A DNA stretch of 64,000 nt from a bacterium (GTDB lineage: Bacteria; Electryoneota; RPQS01). Under the pieces are notes generated by a model. It was not told the DNA's origin and made no database searches. It saw only the letters and a program-made list of their open reading frames with translations. A program made the position numbers and the translations under genes. How positions within the stretch are numbered: the stretch's first letter is position 1; every line of letters starts with the position of its first letter. Where the stretch lies: positions 62,001-126,000 of the forward strand of contig JABWCQ010000008.1 in assembly GCA_013360195.1 (NCBI GenBank), given 5' to 3'. Positions 7,465 through 14,167 of the stretch are shown in pieces.

Positions 7465-7878
7465 ATGCCCAGATGGCAGAACATTCCTAAAGAGAATTTT
7501 CAGCGTGCTCGTGCCATGCGCAACGAGTCAACAGCCGCAGAGAATGCACTGTGGCGGCATCTGCGCGCGGGAAAACTCGGAACAAAGGCGCGGCGGCAGA
7601 TGACGATTGGTCCGTTTATCGCAGACTTCGTCCTGCCGGACTACCGGCTTATTCTTGAAGTGGACGGGCCAACTCACGCGACAGACGAACAGATTGAGCA
7701 TGATGCGCGTCGGACCGCGTGGTTTCAAGAGCGTGGCTATCGCGTACTGAGATTCGGCAACTTGGCCGTATTGCAGAATATTAGTGGGGTTCTTGAACGC
7801 ATACAAACTGTGATCGCGGAGACCCCCCCTAACCCCCCCGCTAAAGCGAGGGGGAATCAGAACGAACCCACTGAATGA
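7465..7878 (+). CDS. DUF559 endonuclease-domain protein (Vsr-like PD-(D/E)XK fold)
   Basis: A 137-residue protein of the DUF559 family, related in fold to very-short-patch-repair endonucleases. Conserved features visible are TAAENALWRHLRAGKLG near the N-terminus, then GPFIADFVLPDYRLILEVDG with the predicted catalytic Asp and Glu, and GYRVLRFGN. The domain ends around residue 119. The last 18 or so residues (starting TPPNPPAKARGNQN) are simply the in-frame translation of repeat copy C, so the gene reads out through the repeat. DUF559 has no firmly established role. Its position inside the dehydrogenase cluster suggests insertion rather than a metabolic function. Confidence 0.8.
   Translation: MPRWQNIPKENFQRARAMRNESTAAENALWRHLRAGKLGTKARRQMTIGPFIADFVLPDYRLILEVDGPTHATDEQIEHDARRTAWFQERGYRVLRFGNLAVLQNISGVLERIQTVIAETPPNPPAKARGNQNEPTE
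7821..7862 (+). repeat. GC-rich palindromic repeat, copy C
   Basis: Identical over 42 bp to copy A at 7378-7419. It forms the 3' end of the DUF559 reading frame. Confidence 0.9.
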
Positions 7879-7940
7879 AACTGAGTGGATCGCGATCGTC
7901 TCGACCATCCATATTCACTATTTCATTGCATAACCTAATT

Positions 7941-8765
7941 ATGACAGCAACTTTCCGCCGAAAAATGTGGCGCCGATTCGCGGTGCTGATATTGGTTGTC
8001 CTTTCACTTGTCTCAATCTCTTGCAAAGACGATGAAGATTCGGACGCCAGATTCACCGCGACGTCCGAAATCGACATTCGCGCGCGGATAACTTCGCAAT
8101 CGCATTTGACGGTTGAGGCAATAAATGGAATTGTCGATATAACCGGTGTTTCCGATAGCGATTCAATAGTGGTCTTAGGTGAACGAATTGTATATTCCGT
8201 GAGCCAACAAAGCGCTGACACGCATTTGACCGAACTAAGTGTTCATATCCAAGAGGCCAACAATCAATTTTGGGTCACGACGGTGCAGCCAGTTTACACT
8301 GAAGGTTGCGAATACAACGTTAATTACAAAATTACTGTGCCCGAGAATTTAAGCGTTTTGGTCAGGCAAGCTAACGGTGAAGTGCTTATTCGAACACTCG
8401 GGCCAGTAACGTCTGGAAGGCCGTCCGCAGAGGTGGATTTGGCGAACGGTAGTATCGGACTCTATGACGTTCAAGGGTCAATTCTTACTGAACTATCGAA
8501 CGGCACGACAAATGTCTCGACGCAATACTCCGAACTGAACTTGTGCGAAGTCACAGTCGTAAACGGAACTACAAACGTTCAAATCCCTAACACAATTTCC
8601 GCATATTTCTCTGCACAAGTAATCGTAGGCACAGTCACCGTGAACGGACTTGACTTGCGAAACCCGGTTATAACTCCAACTTCAGTAACCGGAACACTCG
8701 GAAGCGGCGACGGCGCAATCGCCATTCGCGGCACGACTGGTACTATCACTGTGGCAGGGAACTAA
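7941..8765 (+). CDS. Putative lipoprotein with DUF4097-like adhesin fold
   Basis: An exported protein of about 274 residues. The start is uncertain: ATG at 7941 or 7965, neither with a good ribosome-binding site. A basic N-terminus and hydrophobic stretch end in LVSISCKDDED, which looks like a relaxed lipobox with an acidic residue cluster after the cysteine. The remainder is threonine/asparagine-rich beta-repeat sequence (VEAINGIVDITGVSDSD, VDLANGSIGLYDVQG, VVNGTTNVQI) typical of DUF4097-type putative adhesins that form beta-solenoids. It has no link to dehydrogenase chemistry and is more A+T-rich than the flanking E1 genes, so it may have arrived with the DUF559 insertion. Confidence 0.65.
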   Translation: MTATFRRKMWRRFAVLILVVLSLVSISCKDDEDSDARFTATSEIDIRARITSQSHLTVEAINGIVDITGVSDSDSIVVLGERIVYSVSQQSADTHLTELSVHIQEANNQFWVTTVQPVYTEGCEYNVNYKITVPENLSVLVRQANGEVLIRTLGPVTSGRPSAEVDLANGSIGLYDVQGSILTELSNGTTNVSTQYSELNLCEVTVVNGTTNVQIPNTISAYFSAQVIVGTVTVNGLDLRNPVITPTSVTGTLGSGDGAIAIRGTTGTITVAGN

Positions 8766-8831
8766 TGGCGAGATAGTTTTCGCAAAGTCTTCAATTGATT
8801 TTCAAAATTATTTTCAAATAGGAGCAATCCA

Positions 8832-9815
8832 ATGCCCGTAATGACTATGGTGCAGGCGCTGCAAAATGCGCTCGATGTGAAGCTGGCCGATGACCCGTCT
8901 GTGCTTTGCTTTGGCGAAGACGTCGGCGTCGAAGGCGGCGTGTTTCGCGTGACTGAACATTTGCAAAAGAAGCACGGCGTCAAGCGCGTGTTTGATACGC
9001 CGCTCGCCGAATCCTCCATCATCGGCGCGTGCATCGGCATGTCGGTGATGGGCTTGCGTCCCGTCGCCGAAATGCAGTTCGACGGCTTCGTTTATCCCGC
9101 GATGAATCAAATCATCACGCACATTTCGCGCTATCGCTACCGCACGCGCGGTCAGCGTCACATTCCCGCCGTGATTCGTTTTCCTTATGGCGGCGGTGTG
9201 AAGGCGCTCGAAATGCACTCGGAAGCGATGGAAGCGATGTACGCTCATATCCCCGGCCTCAAGGTCGTGATTCCCTCGACACCGTATGACGCGAAAGGCT
9301 TGATGATTTCCGCGATTGAAGACAACGATCCGGTGATTTTCCAAGAGCCGAAGCGGCTCTATCGCGCGATGAAGCAGGAAGTGCCCGACGGACTCTATCG
9401 CATTCCCATCGGCAAAGCCAAAGTGGAAAAAGAGGGCCGCGACATGACCGTGTTGTCGTGGGGCGCGATGATGCACGTCTGCCGCAAGTCGCTCGAGTAT
9501 CTCGAAAAGGATCACATCAACATCGAGTTGATTGATTTGCGTTCGATCTATCCGCTCGATTGGGATACGATTGTCAATTCTATCAAGAAAACCGGACGCT
9601 TGCTCGTCGTGCAGGAAGGCCCGAAGAGTTTCGGTGTCGCGGCGGAGTTGATCGCACTCGCCAATGAAAAATGCTTCGAGTATCTCGAAGCGCCGCCGAT
9701 GCGCTTGTGCGGCAACGACACGATTCCGCCGCTTCCGCGCTCGGAAGATCTCTATTGCCCGACTCCCGAGCGCGTGCACTACTACTGCCGCAGGCTCGCG
9801 GATTATCAGATTTAA
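8832..9815 (+). CDS. pdhB: Pyruvate dehydrogenase E1 component, beta subunit
   Basis: A 327-residue E1 beta subunit, which completes the ThDP site with the alpha subunit encoded at 6214. It starts with the conserved QALQNALDVKLADDPSVLCFGEDVG region, the Glu of GEDVG being the catalytic residue that activates ThDP. Further family blocks are FDTPLAESSIIGACIGM, FPYGGGV, and the C-terminal IDLRSIYPLDWDTI that contacts E2. AGGAG lies 8 nt before the ATG. It is followed 16 bp later by E2. Confidence 0.92.
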   Translation: MPVMTMVQALQNALDVKLADDPSVLCFGEDVGVEGGVFRVTEHLQKKHGVKRVFDTPLAESSIIGACIGMSVMGLRPVAEMQFDGFVYPAMNQIITHISRYRYRTRGQRHIPAVIRFPYGGGVKALEMHSEAMEAMYAHIPGLKVVIPSTPYDAKGLMISAIEDNDPVIFQEPKRLYRAMKQEVPDGLYRIPIGKAKVEKEGRDMTVLSWGAMMHVCRKSLEYLEKDHINIELIDLRSIYPLDWDTIVNSIKKTGRLLVVQEGPKSFGVAAELIALANEKCFEYLEAPPMRLCGNDTIPPLPRSEDLYCPTPERVHYYCRRLADYQI

Positions 9816-9831
9816 CAGGGAGACAAAATAC

Positions 9832-11220
9832 ATGGCCTTTAATTTTCTCTTCCCGGATATCGGGGAAGGCATTCACGAAGGAAAAATTCTCGAGTGGTAT
9901 CACAAGCCCGGCGACATGGTCAAAGAGGGCGATCCGTTGCTAAAGGTCGAGACTGACAAAGTTGTGACCGACATTCCCGTCCCGCAAACCGGCAAGCTTG
10001 CGCAGACCAACGGCAAGGTGGATGAAATCGTGCACGTCGGTCAAGTCATCGCGGTGATCACGGGCAAGAATGAAGAGGTTTCCTTCACCACGCCGCCGCC
10101 GACGGAAGCCTATCACGAGAACGACACGACGCGCCACGTGTCGCCGACGCTCGCCCACGAGAAGACCGCGTCCACCGATGAAGACGGCATGTACGGTGTT
10201 GTGGGACAAATTCCGGTCGGCAACGACATTCTGCCTTCCACGAACGAAGGCCGACCCGAAGTTGTGCCCGCCGACGTGCGCACGACGGATAAAGTTATCG
10301 CGACTCCCGTTGCGCGCAAGATGGCCGCAGATATGGGCGTTGATATCAACAGAGTGCGCGGAACAGGTCCCGGCGGTCGTGTGATGAAGAACGACATCGA
10401 AGCCGCGGCATCGGGTGGAACGGCTGTCGCTACTCCGGCACAAACGCGACCGATGGTTGCCAACGGCGTGAGCGTGTCCGCTCCGAAAGTTATTCCCGCC
10501 GCGATTCCGGGAGAATTCCCCGGGACGGTGGAAATTGAGGAGCTGACGCAACTGCGCAAGACGATTGCTAACCGTATGTCGCAGTCGAAATACACCGCGC
10601 CGCACGCCACGTCGCTCGACGAAGTGGAAGTCTCGAAGCTTGTCGCACTGCGCAATCAGAAGAACAAGGAGCTTGAAAAGGAGGGCGTCAAACTTTCCTA
10701 TCTGCCGTTCATTATCAAGGCCGTCTGTGTCGCATTGCGGAAGCACAAAAAATTGAACGCGACGCTTGATCTCGACCGTAATCGTGTGGTGTACAAGAAA
10801 TATTACAACATCGGTTTGGCGGTGGATACGCCGGACGGATTGGTCGTTCCGAATATCAAGAACGCCGACCAGAAGGGAATCTTGCAGCTCGCGCGCGAAA
10901 TCGAGGATCTCTCTACACGCGCCCGCGAACGCAAATTGACCATTGACGAGATCCGTGACGGCACGTTCACGATCACGAACTACGGCAGTTTGAACGGCAA
11001 CTTCGGTGTTCCCGTTATCAACTATCCCGAAGTCGCGATTTTAGGCACAGGCCGCATCACGCAGAAGCCCGTCATCCTGAACGATCAAATCGTCAAAGGT
11101 TGGATTCAGCCGCTGAGTTTGTCGTTCGACCATAGAATCGTGGACGGAGGCGACAGCGCAAGATTCGTCAACGACTTGGTCACGATGCTGGCCGACCCGA
11201 CCAATATGCTGATGCTCTAA
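9832..11220 (+). CDS. pdhC: Dihydrolipoamide acyltransferase (E2) of the pyruvate dehydrogenase-type complex
   Basis: A 462-residue E2 core protein. Residues 1-80 form one lipoyl domain with the lipoyl-lysine in ETDKVVT (Lys43). A peripheral-subunit-binding domain follows (TPVARKMAADMG to GPGGRVMKNDI), then the catalytic acyltransferase domain ending with the active-site DHRIVDG. The ATG at 9832 was chosen because it follows a ribosome-binding site (CAGGGAGAC) and begins the lipoyl domain; an upstream ATG at 9664 lies within the E1beta gene. There is no E3 gene next to it. The lpdA at 37467 is the probable partner, and the lipoate-ligase-like gene at 13435 may supply its lipoyl group. Confidence 0.93.
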   Translation: MAFNFLFPDIGEGIHEGKILEWYHKPGDMVKEGDPLLKVETDKVVTDIPVPQTGKLAQTNGKVDEIVHVGQVIAVITGKNEEVSFTTPPPTEAYHENDTTRHVSPTLAHEKTASTDEDGMYGVVGQIPVGNDILPSTNEGRPEVVPADVRTTDKVIATPVARKMAADMGVDINRVRGTGPGGRVMKNDIEAAASGGTAVATPAQTRPMVANGVSVSAPKVIPAAIPGEFPGTVEIEELTQLRKTIANRMSQSKYTAPHATSLDEVEVSKLVALRNQKNKELEKEGVKLSYLPFIIKAVCVALRKHKKLNATLDLDRNRVVYKKYYNIGLAVDTPDGLVVPNIKNADQKGILQLAREIEDLSTRARERKLTIDEIRDGTFTITNYGSLNGNFGVPVINYPEVAILGTGRITQKPVILNDQIVKGWIQPLSLSFDHRIVDGGDSARFVNDLVTMLADPTNMLML

Positions 11221-11223
11221 GCC

Positions 11224-11541
11224 ATGAACAACGAACCACGCATTCCCATAGACAAAGAGAAGATCGTTGAGTTCTGCAAGAAACACGGCATCATCGAGTT
11301 CGCACTCTTTGGTTCCGTGTTACGCGATGATTTCGGGCCGGAAAGCGATGTGGATGTGATGATCTCGCTTGCCACACAAAAGGGATTTGGTCTGTTTAAG
11401 TACGGCCGACTGATTTATGAACTGCGACTGCTTTTCAATCGTGATGTTGACGTCGTTTTACGGAAAGAAATTGAGGGTAGCAGTAATACGATTAGAAAGC
11501 GTGAAGTATTGTCAAACTATCGGACCGTTTATGTCGCGTAA
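11224..11541 (+). CDS. mntA: MntA-type nucleotidyltransferase antitoxin
   Basis: A 105-residue minimal nucleotidyltransferase. The diagnostic GSX10DXD motif is complete: Gly30-Ser31, ten residues, then Asp42-x-Asp44. In characterised MntA/HepT systems, this protein neutralises its HEPN partner by AMPylating a tyrosine; that is knowledge of the family, not seen here. The gene begins 3 nt after the E2 stop codon, so it may be transcribed with the dehydrogenase genes, and overlaps the HepT gene by 11 bp. Confidence 0.88.
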   Translation: MNNEPRIPIDKEKIVEFCKKHGIIEFALFGSVLRDDFGPESDVDVMISLATQKGFGLFKYGRLIYELRLLFNRDVDVVLRKEIEGSSNTIRKREVLSNYRTVYVA

Positions 11542-11875
11542 AGACGACTTAGCATACGTCAAGGATATTTTGACGGCTTGCGAGAGAATCCGACTAATCT
11601 TGAGCGAGGATTCGTCGCCGGAGGTTATGCGTCGCATATCAGTTCAAGATTCGCTTGTGCATAATATCCAGATTGTGGGGGAGGCGGCAAATCAATTATC
11701 AGATTCTTTTAAGGCGCGTGTCTCAATGATCGATTGGCAAGCGATGATCGGTATGCGGCATCGCATCGTGCACAACTACTTTGACATTGATTTGGATATT
11801 GTTTGGGACACTGTTCTCCACGATCTTCCACAACTTGAGGCCGCGCTGAAACCGTGGTTGCCTGAAATAGAATAG
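11531..11875 (+). CDS. hepT: HepT-type HEPN ribonuclease toxin
   Basis: A 114-residue HEPN (DUF86) protein, the toxin partner of MntA. The start at 11531 gives MSRKDDLAYVKDILTACERI, a standard HepT N-terminus, and overlaps the antitoxin gene by 11 bp. The RNase motif RX4HXY is intact (Arg76, His81, Tyr83 in RHRIVHNY), and Tyr83 is at the position modified by MntA in studied pairs. Family members cleave RNA, often tRNA, when not modified. Complete motifs in both genes indicate a working pair rather than a relic. Confidence 0.88.
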   Translation: MSRKDDLAYVKDILTACERIRLILSEDSSPEVMRRISVQDSLVHNIQIVGEAANQLSDSFKARVSMIDWQAMIGMRHRIVHNYFDIDLDIVWDTVLHDLPQLEAALKPWLPEIE

Positions 11876-11885
11876 AATTTAATCT
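11858..11885 (+). promoter_or_regulatory. Candidate promoter for the T9SS-tailed protein at 11903
   Basis: TTGCCT (11858-11863) and TAATCT (11880-11885) with 16-bp spacing. The -10 box nearly abuts the ribosome-binding site (GGAGGTG), which would give a very short leader, so this is a weak call. Confidence 0.25.
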
Positions 11886-11902
11886 TTATCCGGAGGTGCG
11901 AC

Positions 11903-13369
11903 GTGAAAGGGACGATTGCGATTCTCGGATGTTTGCTGGCGGCCTATGCCGCGCCGCTCTTTGGAAACGAAGTTCCGTTGATATTGGAAGAGACGATTCA
12001 GTTGCCGGAGATCCCGGATGTTTGGGATGTCGTTCTGACCGGTGGGGATGACTACGCATGGGTATTTGGAGCCGGGCCTGTGAATGAGTCTTGGGACTCC
12101 TCCTGCTATTTTATCTGTGGATACGCATCAGTAGGAGCAACCGATACATTTCAAACTGGCACTTGGGCTGAAATGAACGGCAATCCGAGATCTGTTGAGT
12201 TTGTAATGGGTCCAAGTGACTCGATTCGTTGTGTTGTTACGTCATCTTATCATGAGACATGTGAGCTTGCTAAAGGTACATGCTGTGTGTCAGTATATGA
12301 CTTTGCTCGCCAACGAGTGATTTATAACGTTGATTGGGCTAACTTTTGTGACCGCCCTTGGTGGGTTCCGGGGCAAGTGTGCTTATGCCACCACTCGATT
12401 CTTAATCTTGCCGTTTTCCCTGCCTACCCCCAGGCCCTTGTGTCTCTGCCAGTTATGAGGAAGTGGTTCTCGTCCAGTGGCGAAGATCATACGCCGCATC
12501 GGCTTAGTCCGAATCTTCTCGGTACCGGAGCTTCAATACAACTTTCGTCAGACTATGCGCTAGCCTTCTCATCGCAGCACAGCTATCAATTGTATTTCGT
12601 TGGGATACAAAGCAACGGGACAATGGATAAGATCGTTTTTGTCGGTGATACAGTGGAAATGTCAGAACAATGGGACATAGCGGAATCCATGGTTTTGAGT
12701 TCGATTAAAATGCTATGCACTTGGGACGACTCCAGTGGCGCAGCACTTGTTGTAATGAAGACAAATGACTCACTTAAGGCATTTACCGACGGTTCAGAGT
12801 ATCCGTTGTGGCGGCGTTCAACTTCATATGAGTACGCCACTCTCAGTGATGTTATCGCAGATTCGGCTGGCGAGGAGTTGCTATTGGCGGAGCCGCAGTT
12901 CTCTCTTTTGCACATTTATGATCCGCTTACTTTCCAGTTTTGGGGGCAGACATCAAACTTTGAAACGGGCTGGGACGAAATCAAGGTTGTAAGTCGTTAT
13001 GATCGTGACTACCGCCGTCTCGTCGTGCGCTATGGCAGTGAGTTGCGCATCTACCGTTTTGGCGACCCGATTTACACGGATGCTGATCATGTTCGATCTG
13101 GGTTACCAAGCGAGTTGACTCTCTTGGCCTATCCGAATCCGTTCAATCCGACGACGATGATTGCGTTTGATTTGCCGAAGGCGGGGCGGGCGAAATTGGT
13201 GGTGTATGATTTGAACGGGCGGCAGGTACAGACGCTGTTGGATGAGCAGATGAGCGGCGGGCATCACGAGTTCGGTTTTGACGGCGCAGCATTGCCGAGC
13301 GGGATTTATTTTGCTCGGTTGTCGGCGGGGAATTTGGTAAAGACACAGAAGATGGTGTTGTTGAAATAG
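11903..13369 (+). CDS. Secreted protein of unknown function with T9SS sorting tail
   Basis: A 488-residue exported protein from a GTG start supported by GGAGGTG 6 nt upstream. A signal peptide covers residues 1-21 (ending APLFGN). The central 370 residues carry no motif I recognise; they contain several cysteines (HETCELAKGTCCVSV) and alternating hydrophobic strands suggesting a beta-rich fold. The last 80 residues are a type A T9SS C-terminal domain: YPNPFNPTT, VVYDLNGRQV, LPSGIYFARL and the terminal KMVLLK. It is thus expected to cross the outer membrane through the type IX system and be processed at the surface. The body of the gene is A+T-richer than its tail. Confidence 0.8.
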   Translation: MKGTIAILGCLLAAYAAPLFGNEVPLILEETIQLPEIPDVWDVVLTGGDDYAWVFGAGPVNESWDSSCYFICGYASVGATDTFQTGTWAEMNGNPRSVEFVMGPSDSIRCVVTSSYHETCELAKGTCCVSVYDFARQRVIYNVDWANFCDRPWWVPGQVCLCHHSILNLAVFPAYPQALVSLPVMRKWFSSSGEDHTPHRLSPNLLGTGASIQLSSDYALAFSSQHSYQLYFVGIQSNGTMDKIVFVGDTVEMSEQWDIAESMVLSSIKMLCTWDDSSGAALVVMKTNDSLKAFTDGSEYPLWRRSTSYEYATLSDVIADSAGEELLLAEPQFSLLHIYDPLTFQFWGQTSNFETGWDEIKVVSRYDRDYRRLVVRYGSELRIYRFGDPIYTDADHVRSGLPSELTLLAYPNPFNPTTMIAFDLPKAGRAKLVVYDLNGRQVQTLLDEQMSGGHHEFGFDGAALPSGIYFARLSAGNLVKTQKMVLLK

Positions 13370-13378
13370 CGGGTTCCG

Positions 13379-13424
13379 GCGGGGAACCGCTACGTGCTTT
13401 TCAAGCACTTCGCTTAATCCCCGC
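13379..13424 (+). repeat. Nested inverted repeats in the leader of the lipoate-ligase-like gene
   Basis: Outer arms GCGGGGA (13379-13385) and TCCCCGC (13418-13424) enclose inner arms GTGCTT (13394-13399) and AAGCAC (13403-13408) with a 3-nt loop. The folded RNA would end 10 nt before the ATG at 13435, close to its weak ribosome-binding site. There is no T-run after it, so it is more likely a translation-level or RNA-stability element than a terminator. Confidence 0.45.
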
Positions 13425-13434
13425 TCGGCGAGAC

Positions 13435-14070
13435 ATGGAAATAAAAGATTACAGTTTAGTTGATCATGACTTGTTAGCGCCTGACGACAGCGCCGGGCGT
13501 TTCCTGCTGTGGGTGCCGGGTCAGACTTGTGTGGTGATTGGGAGCGGATCGAAGAGTGAGCTGGAGCTGAATGCCGAAGCAATTCTTGCGGACGGCGTTC
13601 AGGTTTACAAGCGGAAAACGGGCGGGTGTTCTGTTGTGCTGTCACCTGAGATGTGGTGCCTGTCGTGCGCGCTGTATGGCCGCAAACAGATTCAGTCGAA
13701 GGATTATTTTGTGTTATTCAACAAGGCGGTGTGCGACGCGTTTGCGCGAATTGGTGTAAATGGATTGGCACATCGTGGGATTTCGGATATTGCTTTAGGT
13801 GAAAAGAAGATTGCCGGAACCGCGATTTATCGCAATCGCGATTTGGTTTTTTACCACGCCGTTCTCAATATTGCGGGCGACGTGGATCTGATTTCGCGCT
13901 ATCTGTTGCAGCCGCCACGTGAGCCGGACTATCGAGGAGGAAGATCGCACCGCGAGTTCGTGACGTCGCTTGGTGAAGCAGGGTTCGCACCGAAGCGGGA
14001 AGAATTTGATAAAGAATTTAGAAGTGAGTTTGACAGAATCGTAGAATTGTTGACCGTTGTGTATTGCTAA
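13435..14070 (+). CDS. Lipoate-protein ligase A-like protein (BPL/LplA/LipB family)
   Basis: A 211-residue protein of the biotin/lipoyl ligase fold. The conserved block KRKTGGCSVV corresponds to the RRxSGGGxV substrate-binding loop, with a Cys in place of the third Gly. The lysine that coordinates the acyl-adenylate is in EKKIAGTA, preceded by the normal GISDIAL. It is shorter than E. coli LplA and lacks its C-terminal accessory domain, as do many LipM/LplA2-type lipoate or octanoate transferases. Two lipoylated E2 proteins (9832 and 38934) are encoded in the window and are its likely substrates. Whether it is a ligase or an octanoyltransferase cannot be decided. Confidence 0.75.
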   Translation: MEIKDYSLVDHDLLAPDDSAGRFLLWVPGQTCVVIGSGSKSELELNAEAILADGVQVYKRKTGGCSVVLSPEMWCLSCALYGRKQIQSKDYFVLFNKAVCDAFARIGVNGLAHRGISDIALGEKKIAGTAIYRNRDLVFYHAVLNIAGDVDLISRYLLQPPREPDYRGGRSHREFVTSLGEAGFAPKREEFDKEFRSEFDRIVELLTVVYC

Positions 14071-14089
14071 ACAGTTTACCCCCCTTTAT

Positions 14090-14109
14090 CCCCCCAGAGG
14101 ACTGGGGGG
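14090..14109. repeat. GC-rich hairpin CCCCCCAG/CTGGGGGG
   Basis: Perfect 8-bp arms with the loop AGGA, preceded by TTTACCCCCCTTTAT. In composition it resembles the C-run repeats around the DUF559 gene (7378-7862), but the hairpin core is different. It lies just after the lipoate-ligase-like gene. Confidence 0.6.
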
Positions 14110-14118
14110 AAATCCGAA

Positions 14119-14149
14119 AAGGCGCACCTTGTGAGTGCGCCTTCTTTAT
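14119..14149. terminator. Bidirectional terminator between convergent genes
   Basis: AAGGCGCAC (14119-14127) and GTGCGCCTT (14135-14143) form a 9-bp stem with a 7-nt loop. CTTTAT follows on the plus strand, and the minus strand reads on into TTCGG. It separates the plus-strand gene at 13435 from the minus-strand gene ending at 14168. Confidence 0.75.
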
Positions 14150-14167
14150 GTTTCTGGGGAAAAGCGG

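Larger units (their letters stand above)
7378..7862 (+). mobile_element. Possible repeat-bracketed DUF559 mobile unit
   Basis: The DUF559 endonuclease gene is enclosed by identical 42-bp direct repeats, with an additional inverted copy just inside the left one. The unit sits between the E1alpha and E1beta genes, which are normally adjacent. The layout suggests a non-autonomous or endonuclease-driven insertion, but no transposase and no target-site duplication were identified. Mobility is inference. Confidence 0.4.

Noticed and set aside
7378-7862. Complete insertion sequence or group II intron
   Set aside because: There is no transposase, reverse transcriptase or intron-like domain, and no target-site duplication was found. 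Only a nuclease-like gene with repeats is present.
9664-9831. N-terminal extension of E2 from an upstream ATG
   Set aside because: These codons lie inside the E1beta gene in another frame. The lipoyl domain starts at the ATG at 9832, which has its own ribosome-binding site.
8814-9872. 352-codon minus-strand open frame opposite E1beta
   Set aside because: It is antisense to a gene with unmistakable E1beta motifs, and its translation is rich in His and Arg with no recognisable domain, typical of shadow frames in high-GC genes.
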